64,000 bases of DNA, from NCBI GenBank assembly GCA_001599295.1, contig BCGN01000004.1, positions 1,054,346 through 1,118,345 on the forward strand, given 5' to 3'. The stretch is from Sporopachydermia quercuum. Its lineage: Eukaryota; Ascomycota; Sporopachydermiomycetes; Sporopachydermiales; Sporopachydermiaceae. Positions 10,132 through 21,775 of this stretch are shown one piece after another. Below the pieces are notes generated by a model. The model was not told the origin of the DNA and ran no database searches. It worked only from the letters and a program-made list of their open reading frames with translations. Position 1 is the stretch's first letter. Each line of letters begins with the position of its first letter. The position numbers and the translations under genes are program-made.

Positions 10132-13100
10132 TATGTACTATAATATTTTTGTTTGATGATATTTAGAAATCTTGGTGATATCTGAAGGGATGGAAGGTAA
10201 GCAAATTTAAATATTTCACTTCAATTGAGAGTCAAAANCAATTACCAAAGAAATGGAAACAGGAAGATAAAGGTATTTTATAGGAAGTTTTGTGAGTGAA
10301 ATTGTTTTCTAAGTAAAATTGTTCTGTCCAAGATATAAAATTAAGTTAATCTTCATCAGGATTTCTTCTCACACTCAATTTAATTTAAGGTTTTTAAACT
10401 TTATCAAATCCCTGCCATGATTGTCAGAAAGAATTCCGGACACTCTTTTTTAGTGAAGAAATCAAGAGTACTTTCATATGCTATGAACGTTACATTCATC
10501 TGAAAAAATTGTGGAAAGTTTTACAAGATACTATTTCAGCCGAATTTCAAATTCCATCAAACCTCATTCTAATTCCACCAAATGTGCAAGACTTAAGCCC
10601 AAGTTGCTAACGAAGTCAGAGAGTGATTTAAAGTTNATCGGTTAATCTATGTTAGAATGGAGTTATCTAACTTGGGTTCATTGGCTATATTTAGAGTTCC
10701 GGACACCGTTTTGCTCTTGATTTTAGACTGACTCTAATTTTGTATCCACCGATATCTGTCTGATTGTCACTCCATTATTTGCTTGTTATTACATGTCAGA
10801 TATTTATGTTATGTGATGTGTTTGGCTAAAGAGCTTGTGGTGAACTAGAACTAAAATCAAAAAAGTGGTAGACTCGAGAGTGCAAGCTACCTTGAATTAT
10901 TAGCTGGAGAATATAAGTCTCGAGATTCAAGTTCACCGTTTGTCTACTAAGAAAAATTCAATGCAAAAGTCATGCATGTTTATCAAATAACATGTAAATG
11001 TCCAACGAAAACCAGTGATGTATTCTGCCCACCTGTTGGTCCTTTGCATTTCGGATTTCTTTTAGTTTAATTTATCCATTTGTTATGTTTTTGTCTTTAT
11101 ATCAAAAACTCGTTTGAAGTAGGTTTCTAGAAGATTATATTGGATCAGAAATTGAGGAAGACTGAGCATACTGAAGGCAGTGATTTCTCTCAATCGGAAG
11201 AGTGTCGTGAGGTAACATGATAAATTTTAAAATTGGATAAGTCCTGCATTCCATGTACGGAAAAAGAGCTTACTTAACTTCCTTATCATGATAAATCCCA
11301 CACCCATTCGATTATAAGATCTTTATCTCTTGTGGAAGCTTCCACATCTGCATTTTCCTGTCATGCTCTTAAGGGCTTTGGCCTACAGCAGTTTGTTTTT
11401 ATACATTAGTTCCAAGCGAAAACCTCATCGTTTCAACGAACTAATCTCATTTACACAGCAAATTGATAAAAGCATATTACCTTTAAATATGATCTTCACA
11501 ATTCGTACACTATAGAGAGAAATCACGATAAGGGAGCTTCATAAAAGTTTGTATGTTTCTCTATTTCTTCAAGTCTCCTGCATAGTAATACCCCGATTTT
11601 TTGGACGTAATCAGTTATTTTATGATTGGCTGATTGATCTCCTTGAACTGTTATCAGTGAAATAGTAACAATCTAGTCTAAATACGAATTATCTTCGCTC
11701 CCAAATCATTGATCTTGTAGGTTAAATTTTGTTGAATATTCTTTATAGGTCGTGGTAAATAGCATTTAATCATTACTTATTATCGATCATTTACAATCAT
11801 AATTCAGAATTAGGGCCCTTCTGTTACATGAGTTTCTTCTCAGACTATTGTANTACGTTTTGGTGGTTTTACAGTAAAGTAAGTTCTCGGAATAATTCTT
11901 TGGTATCTCACTTGTCCTGCATCTTATGTATGTTAATTGAGACCTTTTCGATAGTAATTCCATTTTGGTCAAATCTTCAACTACGTTAGTTAAATGGAGC
12001 TTTTTTTTGGGTCACATTACTTTAAATATGTAGAGAAACAAATCAACTTAGCTCTAACGGCTGAAAGTTTCTTCAAAGTAGTCCCAAACCTATCGCATTT
12101 AAGTTAAAACGGATAAGCATTATGATGATGAGTACACGTAGCTGCTTTTTGTGTCATTTATTGTCAAGTAGCTTTGGCAAAGCTGGGGGATGATGTGTTT
12201 AACGGTGTTTTCATTAGTGCTCTAAAATTCATTGGCAGTTCCGAAGTTATTAGTGAGTGTTTATCAAATTCTAAGACATTAAGGAATCTTCTCTAATTGA
12301 TGTTTATCTATTGAGGGGTGCTACTAGTTCTTTATCAGTGCTCTTATGCATAAGAAGATAAGTTCCTGTATTTCAAATCGACATGTATATTTAGTAAAAG
12401 AATTATTACTTGACGACAGTCTATTGTAATTATCAGTGAAGGATATTATCAACTCTTTTGATTTTTTGCTAAACGTTATGATCCTGTTTATTTTTTCTTA
12501 GTGAAACTTAACGAAGTAATGAAGGCCAGTTTTGGAATAAAGTGAAGAAGGTTTACCAATTGGTATTTTTTTTTTCTTTTCTTTCTTCCTTATCTTGTGT
12601 ATACATTCAAGGTCTTAACAGATGTCCATNTGCTAGAAATAGTTCAAGAACAGGTAAGGCCCGCGCCATTCAAAGAAGGTGTACCTTTTTGATCACTTGA
12701 ATGGGTTGATTGCTATAGATTGAGAAAATTACTATATTGACGATTGGAATCTGTATTATATTGAATAATGATATATTTTAAATCTATCTCTTGTAGAAGG
12801 TATGGATGATGAGTGCATCTCCCCGAACCTATGGCACTTTAAAGATGCTTAATAAATTATGAGGATAAATAGCTAACATCATCGCCGAAGAATTCTAAAA
12901 GTGAACATATACTATAAACTTTTTTAACATCGAACTCCAAGTTCGTCAGAACTAAGCAGAATAAGACATTGTCATTTATTTGTAATATCAACATGTCTAC
13001 TTAGAAATGTAATCATTGATCTCTAGTTCGTATTAATCAATAGCTTGTTTTTTTTCCTTCACTATTTCTTCACCTTGAATTCTTTTAATATGGGTATTAT

Positions 13101-14134
13101 TTGAAAACGATAATTGAACTTACAGAGAACAAACCCGCCTGATTAAGGTTTAGTGATTTTATGCAATATTCCTGCACATAGATAAACATTAGCTTATTTA
13201 TCTCTCACCCCTCCTCCAAGTGAGATTCCATTTATCTTCCAAGAATTTAGTCGGACACTTTTGACATGTAGCCGCTTTCGGACACTTCATATGAATATCG
13301 TTTCTTGCTTTCATTAATATCCCAAATAGGAAAAAGTGAAAAATTTATTGCATCCGATAAAATGGAAAGAGCAAAAAGCAAGGAAGTGAGTCAGTCAATT
13401 TTGAGATAAACTATTTGGCTCATCCAGCCATGCATACATATATATATGTATTAGCTCCTGGACTATCAAAGGTTAAGATAGATAATATAAACTTGCCATA
13501 TGTTAATCATTTGTTTGTCTTATGGTTGTTTTATTTGGAAAGCCTCGAAAGGAAATATGAGCAAAAGAGACGATCCTCATCTTGGGTGATAATCAAAATG
13601 CTTTAAAATTTCTATTGGTTTCTTGAAGCCAAGTCATCATCGTTTGTGGGGGGTGAAAATTGAGATTCCTTATGGAGTCCCTATAGTATACTCTTTGTTT
13701 TTTTAAAATTCTGGTTCACTCCAGAAATAATTCGTTTCTAATAATAGGGTGGACTTTATATAGCCTGGAGAAGAGCGAGTATTTTTGCACCTACCGGTTC
13801 CCGTCAGTTTATGATCGCCGGTTTATTGACTTATCGACAAGTTTTTTTGACACTCCTTACTGGGCTGAGTAAGAAAGAGCTTAATTTTATGCGTAGTATA
13901 CATATATATTGATAAGGCCAATGTTGAATTGGATCAATTGCTGTTTCACATCTGGTTGAAAGAAGAATCAAACATTTTAGTTCAAAGGTGGAGCGAACCT
14001 AAGCTGCACCGATTTTCCATATTCTTTATTACATTCATTAACTATAAGAACCAAGAGCTACAATAAATCGTTCATTCATTATACATTTTTGATAATCATT
14101 GCTTCACGACCATATAATGTCGTGATGTTTAAAA
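10132..14134. other. 4-kb intergenic region between GLN1 and GUT1
   Basis: The longest gene-free stretch. No convincing coding frame, tRNA, snRNA or transposon was found on either strand, and I saw no TACTAAC with a matching donor. It holds four CGGACAC motifs (10437-10443, 10700-10706, 13252-13258, 13279-13285), a short palindrome (TACCAATTGGTA) followed by a run of T near 12555-12580, and four single N positions (10238, 10636, 11853, 12630). Much of it may be GLN1 upstream control DNA or an unrecognised non-coding RNA. Confidence 0.5.
10266..10405 (+). promoter_or_regulatory. Putative GATA-factor sites upstream of GLN1
   Basis: GATAA occurs at 10266-10270 on the plus strand and TTATC (GATAA on the minus strand) at 10401-10405, within about 275 bases of the GLN1 start. 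Gln3/Gat1-type GATA factors activate glutamine synthetase in yeasts. Short motifs like this are common in AT-rich DNA, so this is only suggestive. Confidence 0.35.
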
Positions 14135-15865
14135 TTAATTAGAGCTTGACAGCCATCCTTTGGATCGTTCAACTGCCCTCTCCCAATTAGAGTAATTTTC
14201 CTTTCTTTTGGATTCTTCAAGCTTTGATTCGAACTTATCAGTACCTAAACCACTAGAAATGTCTTTTTTGACTTCATCTAAGGATTTCCAGACGCCAGCT
14301 TCTTTGGACAACCCAGCAGCAATTGCTGCTCCCAATGCAGTACATTCAGCCATTCTCATTCTGTTGACCTCAACACCAGCACCTAAAACATCAGCTTGAA
14401 TTTGCATGACTTCGTCACTTTGAGTCATACCACCATCGACGTTAAGAGATTCCAATTTGGTTCCAGAATCTTTTCCCATAGCATCCAAGATGGCGTATGT
14501 TTGGAAACAAACGGATTCAATGGCAGCTCTTGCAATGTGTGATGCAGTAGTATATTGAGTCAAACCAACCATAGTACCACGAGCATCAGAATCCCAATAA
14601 GGAGCAAAGAGACCGGAAAATGCAGTAACGAAATATACACCACCATTATCTGGTACCAAATCAGCTAAAGGACCGACATCAGAAGATTTCTCAATCAATT
14701 TCAAGTTATCTCGCAACCATTGGACAACTGACCCAGCAACAGCGATGGAACCTTCTAAAGCATAGCAAGGCTTAGATTCNTCGCTGGAGTCAATATCTTT
14801 AAACCAGTAACCAAGTGTGGTTAAGCCTCCATGTTCAGATATCATAACGTCTGTACCAGTATTGTAAAGTAAGAAACAACCAGTTCCGTAAGTGTTTTTA
14901 GCATCACCTTTATAGAAAGCTAGTTGACCTACCATTGATGATGATTGATCACCTAAGCAACCGCAAAATGCGACGTCTGTGAAACTCTTGAAGTTCTCTA
15001 TATTGTAAGCATAATCATGAATAAGTGGTGGAATAGTAAAGTGACCATATAGTTCAGAAGATGATACAATTTTAGGAAATGCAAGCTTGGTGTTGTCGAT
15101 GTCGAAAAACCTAAACAATTCTTCATCATACTCAAGTTTCTTGATGTTCATTAACATAGTTCTTGAAGCATTGGTGACGTCTGTGAGAAAAGAACGTTCC
15201 TTGGTCAAACTATAGAAAACCCAAGTATCTAAAGTACCAAACATCAAATCACCAGATTCATATGCCTCCTTTGCTTCCTTAACGTTGCCCAAGATCCACT
15301 TGATCTTAACAGCTGAGAAATAAGTTGAGATTGGTAGACCACAAATCTTTCTGATCTCTTCTAATCGTTCTCCGCTGTTGTTCTTCTTAATTTGAGAAAC
15401 AAGTTCAGAAGTTCTAGTATCGTTCCAAACAATACCATTATAGATAGGTCTACCTGTCTTCTTCGAGAATAAAACAGTGGTTTCTCTCATATTGGTAACC
15501 CCAATACCTCTGACTTTGTACGGAACTGTAGCGGTAGCATTCAATTCATTTAGTTGTTTACCAACAATATTCATACAAGTAATAATATTATACAAAATAT
15601 GGATTGGTTCAACCTCAACCCAACCAGGATTTGGAAATCTCAATGTAGGTCCAAACGAATCAGGATTCTCGAATTCCAAATCAGCAGCTGGTGTAACTTT
15701 TACACCCTCAGATGAAAAAACGTCATTATTCTTTGTATTGGCAGAAGTAGGATATTCAATCTGGTGCTTCAAAAATGGAACACCTTCTTGAGTGAAAAGA
15801 ATTAATCTTACTGAGGTAGTGCCAATATCAATGGCACCAATTAGTGGTACATGATCTAAAGCCAT
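14135..15865 (-). CDS. GUT1: Glycerol kinase
   Basis: Phosphorylates glycerol to glycerol-3-phosphate, the first step of glycerol use, with ATP as donor; FGGY family of the actin/hexokinase ATPase fold. 576 residues from the ATG at 15865. The frame extends seven codons upstream only to a TTG, so that start is not used. The N-terminal phosphate-binding motif [15 protein letters not shown], the NMRETT and WNDTRT segments, and the FGGY-signature region near [20 protein letters not shown] are all present. An insert of about 40 residues precedes GWVEVEP, as in fungal enzymes; S. cerevisiae Gut1 is longer (709). One codon carries an N (14780). Expression is probably carbon-source regulated as in other yeasts, but I did not identify specific sites. 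Confidence 0.96.
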   Translation of the reverse strand: MALDHVPLIGAIDIGTTSVRLILFTQEGVPFLKHQIEYPTSANTKNNDVFSSEGVKVTPAADLEFENPDSFGPTLRFPNPGWVEVEPIHILYNIITCMNIVGKQLNELNATATVPYKVRGIGVTNMRETTVLFSKKTGRPIYNGIVWNDTRTSELVSQIKKNNSGERLEEIRKICGLPISTYFSAVKIKWILGNVKEAKEAYESGDLMFGTLDTWVFYSLTKERSFLTDVTNASRTMLMNIKKLEYDEELFRFFDIDNTKLAFPKIVSSSELYGHFTIPPLIHDYAYNIENFKSFTDVAFCGCLGDQSSSMVGQLAFYKGDAKNTYGTGCFLLYNTGTDVMISEHGGLTTLGYWFKDIDSSXESKPCYALEGSIAVAGSVVQWLRDNLKLIEKSSDVGPLADLVPDNGGVYFVTAFSGLFAPYWDSDARGTMVGLTQYTTASHIARAAIESVCFQTYAILDAMGKDSGTKLESLNVDGGMTQSDEVMQIQADVLGAGVEVNRMRMAECTALGAAIAAGLSKEAGVWKSLDEVKKDISSGLGTDKFESKLEESKRKENYSNWERAVERSKGWLSSSN

Positions 15866-18538
15866 TTTCTTCAAGATTTGGGACAATTGTTAGACTGTAA
15901 AGAGGTTTACTAATTTGTTATCATATGTCCAAATCATAAATCAAAGGTTTTATTTTGAATAAGAACTTGAAAATGTCTATGTAGAAAGTCGAATTCTAAT
16001 TCTTGTGAACCTGGGTTTTATTTATAGTTGGCCATATTCATCCTGAAAAAATGAAAGTCGGAGAAAATGGGGATATGTTGTGGAGAGAACTGAAAAATTA
16101 TTAACGGTAGTTGGTATACGTAAGAGCAAGTATGTCTACATGACGTATTGAATTTAAGTTTCGTGACGGTGTGAGTTGGGTTGATCAAGAATCAGGAGTA
16201 TTTAATGAATCCGTATTCTCATCAATATACTCTTGGACCGAATTGATTATTCGTAGACTATTATGTGTGATACAACCCCTGAGAGAAGTCATTTTGATGG
16301 AGTTAATTTCTTTTGTAAAATATTAAAAGCAAGTCCTTTTCTGCGAGGAGAATGTTAAATGAGTTGTCACAGGGCTCAATTTTTGTATTTTATATTGCTA
16401 TTAGTTTTTCATTGTTCGATACATTTGATTATACCTATATGTACATATAAAAAGTATTTCTTTAACGGCCCTAATTATTGCTTAATATTCAAAACTTCCT
16501 TTGCTGAATCTGATTTTCTTTGAGACTGCTTGTCGTTGTTTTAGCCATCTAACAGCTGTTAACGTTTTGTTCATAGTACTTCAGAGAAATGAGAAATTCT
16601 CATTCAACATAAAACTCTATTTCCCATTTAGTCAAACGAACGAAAACTCCGGATTAATCTGTGCATGTACCTTTCGCACACATGCAGGTTACAGGTGGCT
16701 CACATTAATGTGCCTGTAGGTCTATGTGGAGAAAAGGTAGAGTTACTCACAGATTACTAAGGAAGCTGTTCACTAATTGATGGTCGGAGAAGTATTTGTA
16801 GAAGTTCTCATTAAAGATGATCCATTGTTAAACTTCCAGTAAGAAGCGAAATGAAGGTTGAGATCCCTTCTTCCAGCAAGGTCGACAAATTTATCCGAGA
16901 CTCGACAAAAAAGTCATAAACCTTATTTGACGAAGAATGCATAATCCAAGGGACAACTAGAGTTGAAGATATGATTACTATGGAATTTTATAATAAATAT
17001 GGAGGCTGTAAATTCAGCTAAAANCTTGTCAGAAGTATTACAGTACACTCTATAAGTTTCGACAATGATATATGTTATAAAAGTGTTGTATAACTTGCAC
17101 TAAACTGNACCATAACCGAAGAAAACATAAATAAAGCAGGACAAACAGAAAGATTCTATCAATCTGTCAAAGAACAGAACTCTTATTTGTGCATCTATCA
17201 ATCGATGTAGTGAACTACGTTCAAATAATCGCAATTAAAGTATTAATAACGGAATGGCTCATCATTGAGTGATTTGGCTGCTTATTATGTAGCATTTCAA
17301 CACCAAAGCAGAATTGATTATCAAAGTTTNATTTTGTTATATATCTGGAAGATAAGTCTCAGAAAGTGTGAGCTTTTCGAATTAATTGTTCCTTTCCATA
17401 CTGAATGAACAAGCGTAGAAGTTCTTCTGAAACCTCTCGGAATATTTTTCAATAATATTATCCGAAATATCCAGGTTCAGGAATTAGAGTTCATATACGG
17501 AAACATAAGGTTTTTTGGACCATATATGTAACCCCAGTTGATTGGGGGTAATTGGGGTAAAACAGAATAGTTTGGAAATACTCTGACGAACAATAAAGCT
17601 GAAATGGAAAAATCAAACTCTAAATCAAACCTTAAATCTAGCTTAGTTTTCTCCGCTAAATTTCAGCAGAATAGTGGAGATTTTCCGGAGACAGCGCATC
17701 AACTTCGAAGGCTGAAAGGTTTAGCAAATTTACCTGATTAAAGCTGCTGTTGGTGTCATAACTTGTCCCGTCTTTGTTCTTCAATATTTGTAATATTATT
17801 TTCGAACTAAATATTGGAAAACCATGATTGCTCCTTACCTTCAATAAGTCCAAATGTTGAATGAGTTCTTCAGTTATTCTATCACAAACTTAAGTTTTTC
17901 CGAAGTGGAATTTTTCATTGCATATGCATATCTATTGGTCCCCAGACTTTCAAAAGAAATATTTTGTAGAAGAGAAAGCAACAACTAAAATAATTGGGAA
18001 AAAAAGATGATGAATAACACAGAAGATGAATCCAACCGTTACAATTCTACCACAAAAGCCAATTCAATAGAACTTAGCTCTTACTAACTCTTATTAAGTT
18101 ATGGTTCTTTGGAGTTCCTTCATTTATGAGATGCTAATTTTTAAGTATGAACCACATTTAACCCCAGATTTGCCTACCTGTTGCTTCATATAAAAAATAT
18201 GTATATATGCCTCAGTTCAATCACCAAAAAGACATTCTTGTGGAAAATCAAACCAACAATGTCAGAAACTTTAAATTTTAATTCTAGGCTAAGTGATATT
18301 GTTACATGTCAGAGAATCATCACCAACAATTTCGATAGAACCAACAATTGTAGAGAATGTTCAAAGACAGGCAGATCACAGCTCAGAAGGTGGGTTCACT
18401 CACTTATCACCCACCTTTATCCATGCTTCTAAAACATGAAAAAGATAGCATGGCATCCATAACATTGAGACTTTTGAGGTTATCACATTGACAAGGAAAC
18501 CACAGACGGAGAACATCAATATTTAGTATTATCTGGTC
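15866..18538. other. 2.7-kb divergent intergenic region GUT1 / unknown gene
   Basis: Holds the GUT1 promoter on the left and the promoter of the 18539 gene on the right. Visible structure: the palindrome TAACAGCTGTTA near 16549, and a C/G hairpin around 17531-17570 where ACCCC can pair with GGGGGT or a second GGGGT. Single N at 17024, 17108 and 17330. No gene supported; short frames at 16501-16719, 17656-17853 and 18181-18432 lack family resemblance. Confidence 0.5.
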
Positions 18539-19910
18539 ATGTCTAAAGTTGAACTTGACTTCAGGAACACCAATCTTGCTCCTAAGGCTAAGCATTCCAA
18601 GGAGCAAAAAGAATCTCTTAAGAAGTTTGTATTTTATACCCCAAAGATTTTTGGAGTTGAGAAAATTGATTACAAAGGTTTCAATCTGAATGATATATAC
18701 TTGGCAGGCTCAAATCCCAATAGTCCACCGAAATCGACATCACAGTTACTTTCTTTTCATATCCGCAGAATCTTATTGGAAACTCTGCATGAGTGGGCCT
18801 CTTTCTATATAATGGTGAAATCAATATTCATTGATATCAGAACTCTTCTGATCTATATATATTGGCTTGTGATTGACTTCCTAAGAATAGACAATATCAC
18901 AGCTGTACAATCTATTGGACTTACAAGACCACTAATAAATAACCCTTTGATTGAAATTGAAATTGGTGATTCACTTAGAAAGAGGGAAATTGTATCTTCT
19001 TTAAGTTTGAAATCATTGTACCTGCCTAAGCATCTCAGCGACTTACTTGCCATCAGAACTATTCCTCCTTCAATTGCTCTACTACTGGAGAAGAAGAAAT
19101 TTCTCGAAACCCCACCACCGCCCGTTCCGGCTCCATATCTTGGAGCAGACAAACTGATGAAGTATCCCAGTGAAAATGAAATATCTCTTGCTAGAAAGAA
19201 AGTAGACAGATTCGTCAATCGCTATCTTGCACATAAAGCAAATGAAGATTCACGTATTCTACGACAGGCATCTCAGTTCATTATTTGGACAACAATATTA
19301 GTCAATGGTCCTCTTGAATACATATTATCAGATAAACGCGTAGCAGAATTAACTATATTTGAAAAATCTGGGGCTGTTTGGAAAAATCTGATCAAACTCA
19401 TTTCAGAAATCAGATTACAACTAAAAGATTTGTATGGCGATGAAGAACAAATATTACCAGGGATAAAGAAGCCCACTGTTAGTTTTTATGTTCCAAATAC
19501 TACAAAAAGCGTCTCAGTTGATTTCAGCAAACCATATTTAACTATTGTTGAAAATCTTGAAACCAGATTGAACAAAGATATTTCTCTTCGAGTTACGTTA
19601 TTAAGTGAGGAAGATACGAAGTTTGTAAGCGACTTGACCCAAAATTATTATGTCAAACTAACCTCTTCTTTTCTGGATATGGAACAAATTAATTCAACCA
19701 GAGTTGATAGTGATATACGTGGTAAGTCATCAAGCTGCAATGATTAGGAAAATAAGACAAACAATGTTCTGAAATATTACTAACTGATTACTACAAGAGT
19801 ATTTCAAACAGGAAGCACAACTAGCGGTTAGTGCTGACATTTATCACCCCCAATTAAAGTCTTTTCCCAGCTTGAGCTTAGGAGCTAATTGCGAATTCTT
19901 GTATGTATAA
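18539..19910 (+). CDS. Unrecognised protein with one hydrophobic segment, spliced near its 3' end
   Basis: I do not recognise this protein. Exon 1 is 18539-19721 and exon 2 is 19798-19910, giving 431 residues. The unspliced frame would end after RGKSSSCND. A GTAAGT donor at 19722, a TACTAAC-like branch point (TTACTAAC, near 19777-19784) and the acceptor ACAAG at 19797 instead join it in phase to a 38-residue tail with varied, protein-like composition. The next AG, two bases on, gives a ten-residue tail and is the alternative. The protein starts basic and polar. It has a hydrophobic stretch near residues 87-116 that could sit in a membrane, a proline run (PPPPVPAP) near 190, and a helical, charged C-terminal half. 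The gene converges with the AHP1-type gene 243 bases away. Confidence 0.72.
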
Positions 19911-20153
19911 TAGATGGTGATGCTATAGTTTCTGCGAGTCTTGATTGACAATTAACTGACCAGTTCTAGCTTTCAAAAATCATACTTTGGCCCACATTTT
20001 CTCTTACAAGCATTGGATTATTACTCAAAAACAGTTGAGGATGAGTGACTTATTTTCTACAAGAAACGCTTCCTCGACCAATAAACCATGCTTCATATAC
20101 ATAGTTGCTATAGTTCGAATTAAATACACATTAAACCATTATATCAACGTAAC

Positions 20154-20657
20154 TTACAATGCAGCTAAAACAGCGTCAACACCAGAAACACTAACATCTC
20201 CAGCAGGTTCCTTTTCAGCGTAAATAACTTTACCATCATCAGCAATTAAAGCATATCTGGCGGTTCTAATACCCAATCCTTTTGAAGTCAAATCTAAAGT
20301 CCAGGACAGAGAAGAAGAAAATTCAGCATTAGGGTCGGAAGCGAAGATAATGTTTTCATCAGCAGCTCCTAAGGCTTTTCCCCAAGCACTTAGAACAAAT
20401 GGATCATTGGCACTAAGAACTATCAAATAGTCAACTCCCTTTTTCTTCAATTCAGGCCACTTAGACAAAAATGGGGGAATATGATTAGCAGTACATGTTG
20501 GAGTGAATGCACCTGGAACTGAGACAACAACAACCTTACGAGACTTGAAAACATTGTCATATTTCACAGGAACGGGAATTCCACAAGTTAAAACCTCAGC
20601 ATCCTTTTGATAAGGAATGTAAGTGAGCTTGATATCAGTAGGGATATTGGAGGTCAT
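20154..20657 (-). CDS. AHP1: Ahp1/Pmp20-type peroxiredoxin
   Basis: Thioredoxin-dependent peroxidase of the Prx5 class, reducing alkyl hydroperoxides and hydrogen peroxide. 167 residues, the usual length. The peroxidatic cysteine is C55 in PGAFTPTC. A cysteine at position 25 sits 30 residues earlier; S. cerevisiae Ahp1 uses Cys31 and Cys62 with a spacing of 31, so C25 is the likely resolving cysteine. There is no other cysteine. The C-terminus AAL is not a good peroxisomal PTS1 (SKL-like), which favours a cytosolic Ahp1 over peroxisomal Pmp20. ATG at 20657. Confidence 0.92.
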   Translation of the reverse strand: MTSNIPTDIKLTYIPYQKDAEVLTCGIPVPVKYDNVFKSRKVVVVSVPGAFTPTCTANHIPPFLSKWPELKKKGVDYLIVLSANDPFVLSAWGKALGAADENIIFASDPNAEFSSSLSWTLDLTSKGLGIRTARYALIADDGKVIYAEKEPAGDVSVSGVDAVLAAL

Positions 20658-21775
20658 TGTGAGATAGTATGAATTGTTTCTTCTTGTTGCTTACCGAGTA
20701 ATTATCCTTTAAAAATTTCAATGTAATTCTTTTCTCAATCAGTTATCTTCGACTAAATAATCAAAATATTATACTCAAATGTATCATGCATGTAACAAGC
20801 AGCAATGAAACAAACTTTCAAGAACGAATAATGACAATTGAGGAGCTTTATATACTCTTTATTTAATTTCAAGTCTTTCTAACTAATAACCCTTTTGAAA
20901 TTGAGTTTATCTTACCTGTCTCATTTCAGAGGTCCTTCAATGCATAGATGCGCCACCAGTAATCTTTCAATATGATGTCTAGATTTTAAGGGATTGTCAG
21001 TTTCGTTAGCTTGTAAACCTGGGAAATGTATTAAAAGTGTTAACTAAAAAATAAATACCAGTTATTTAAGGATCAAAGTGGCTGTTGGTATTCTTTTTAG
21101 GATGATAGAGTGGAGCTCTTGCGGGGAGCTTTGTTGTAACAGCATAATGGTAAAGACCGTATGGCCATTGAGTTCATAGTTCCTCGCTATTCGTGCATAA
21201 TGAAACAATGACTGCAAATGATGATGTCAGAAGGGGTTTTTGTTAAAAGTTTATTGGCTTCTACCATTGAAAAAAGATTCTGGCATACAAAAATCATTAT
21301 AGAATTACAGTTATGGTTTGTGATTATTTGTTTGAAGTGAAGTCCATTTAACACGTATATAAGATTGCACTAAAGGAAAATAAAGCAAATTTGATGATGA
21401 ATGATTTAGTAACAATGTGATTAGTACGTGCAGACCCAACTCAATATGTGGCTGTTTTCTATGGAACTTGTATTAACTTCAAATAAAATAGCAGCTTTAT
21501 CATGAATACGATCATAAATCTAGCCCTTTTAAGAGGACTTTCGAGTATAAACTTATATTGGAGTTCTCTGATTGTAGAATGGTCAGCTCAAGTGTCCAGT
21601 GATATTGTGTGCTAAGACAGATTCCTTCACAGAATGATAATTTGAAAAATGAGTTGTATTGACCAGTGACTCTTTGCTGATACAGAAGTGTATCCAAAAT
21701 ATTATTATTATTNTTATTATTGCTATTAATAGTGCATATACCCCTTACACAACATACAACTTTATAGAAACCTTA
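20658..21775. other. Intergenic: AHP1 promoter and 3' flank of TDA11-like gene
   Basis: No gene recognised. I looked for Yap1 elements (TTACTAA, TTAGTCA) near the AHP1 start and found none that match exactly. An ATT trinucleotide repeat with an embedded N lies at about 21699-21722. Confidence 0.5.

Noticed and set aside
12118-12200. ATGATGA word resembling a C box of a C/D snoRNA
   Set aside because: No matching D box with terminal stem at a suitable distance.
13415-13606. 63-codon frame in the GLN1-GUT1 gap
   Set aside because: No ATG start, no known motif; other frames in the gap look the same.
18181-18432. 83-codon frame upstream of the 18539 gene
   Set aside because: No family resemblance and starts at a non-ATG codon; it lies in the promoter region.
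20154-20165. Peroxisomal targeting signal at the end of the AHP1-type protein
   Set aside because: The last three residues are AAL, which lack the basic residue expected at the middle of a PTS1.
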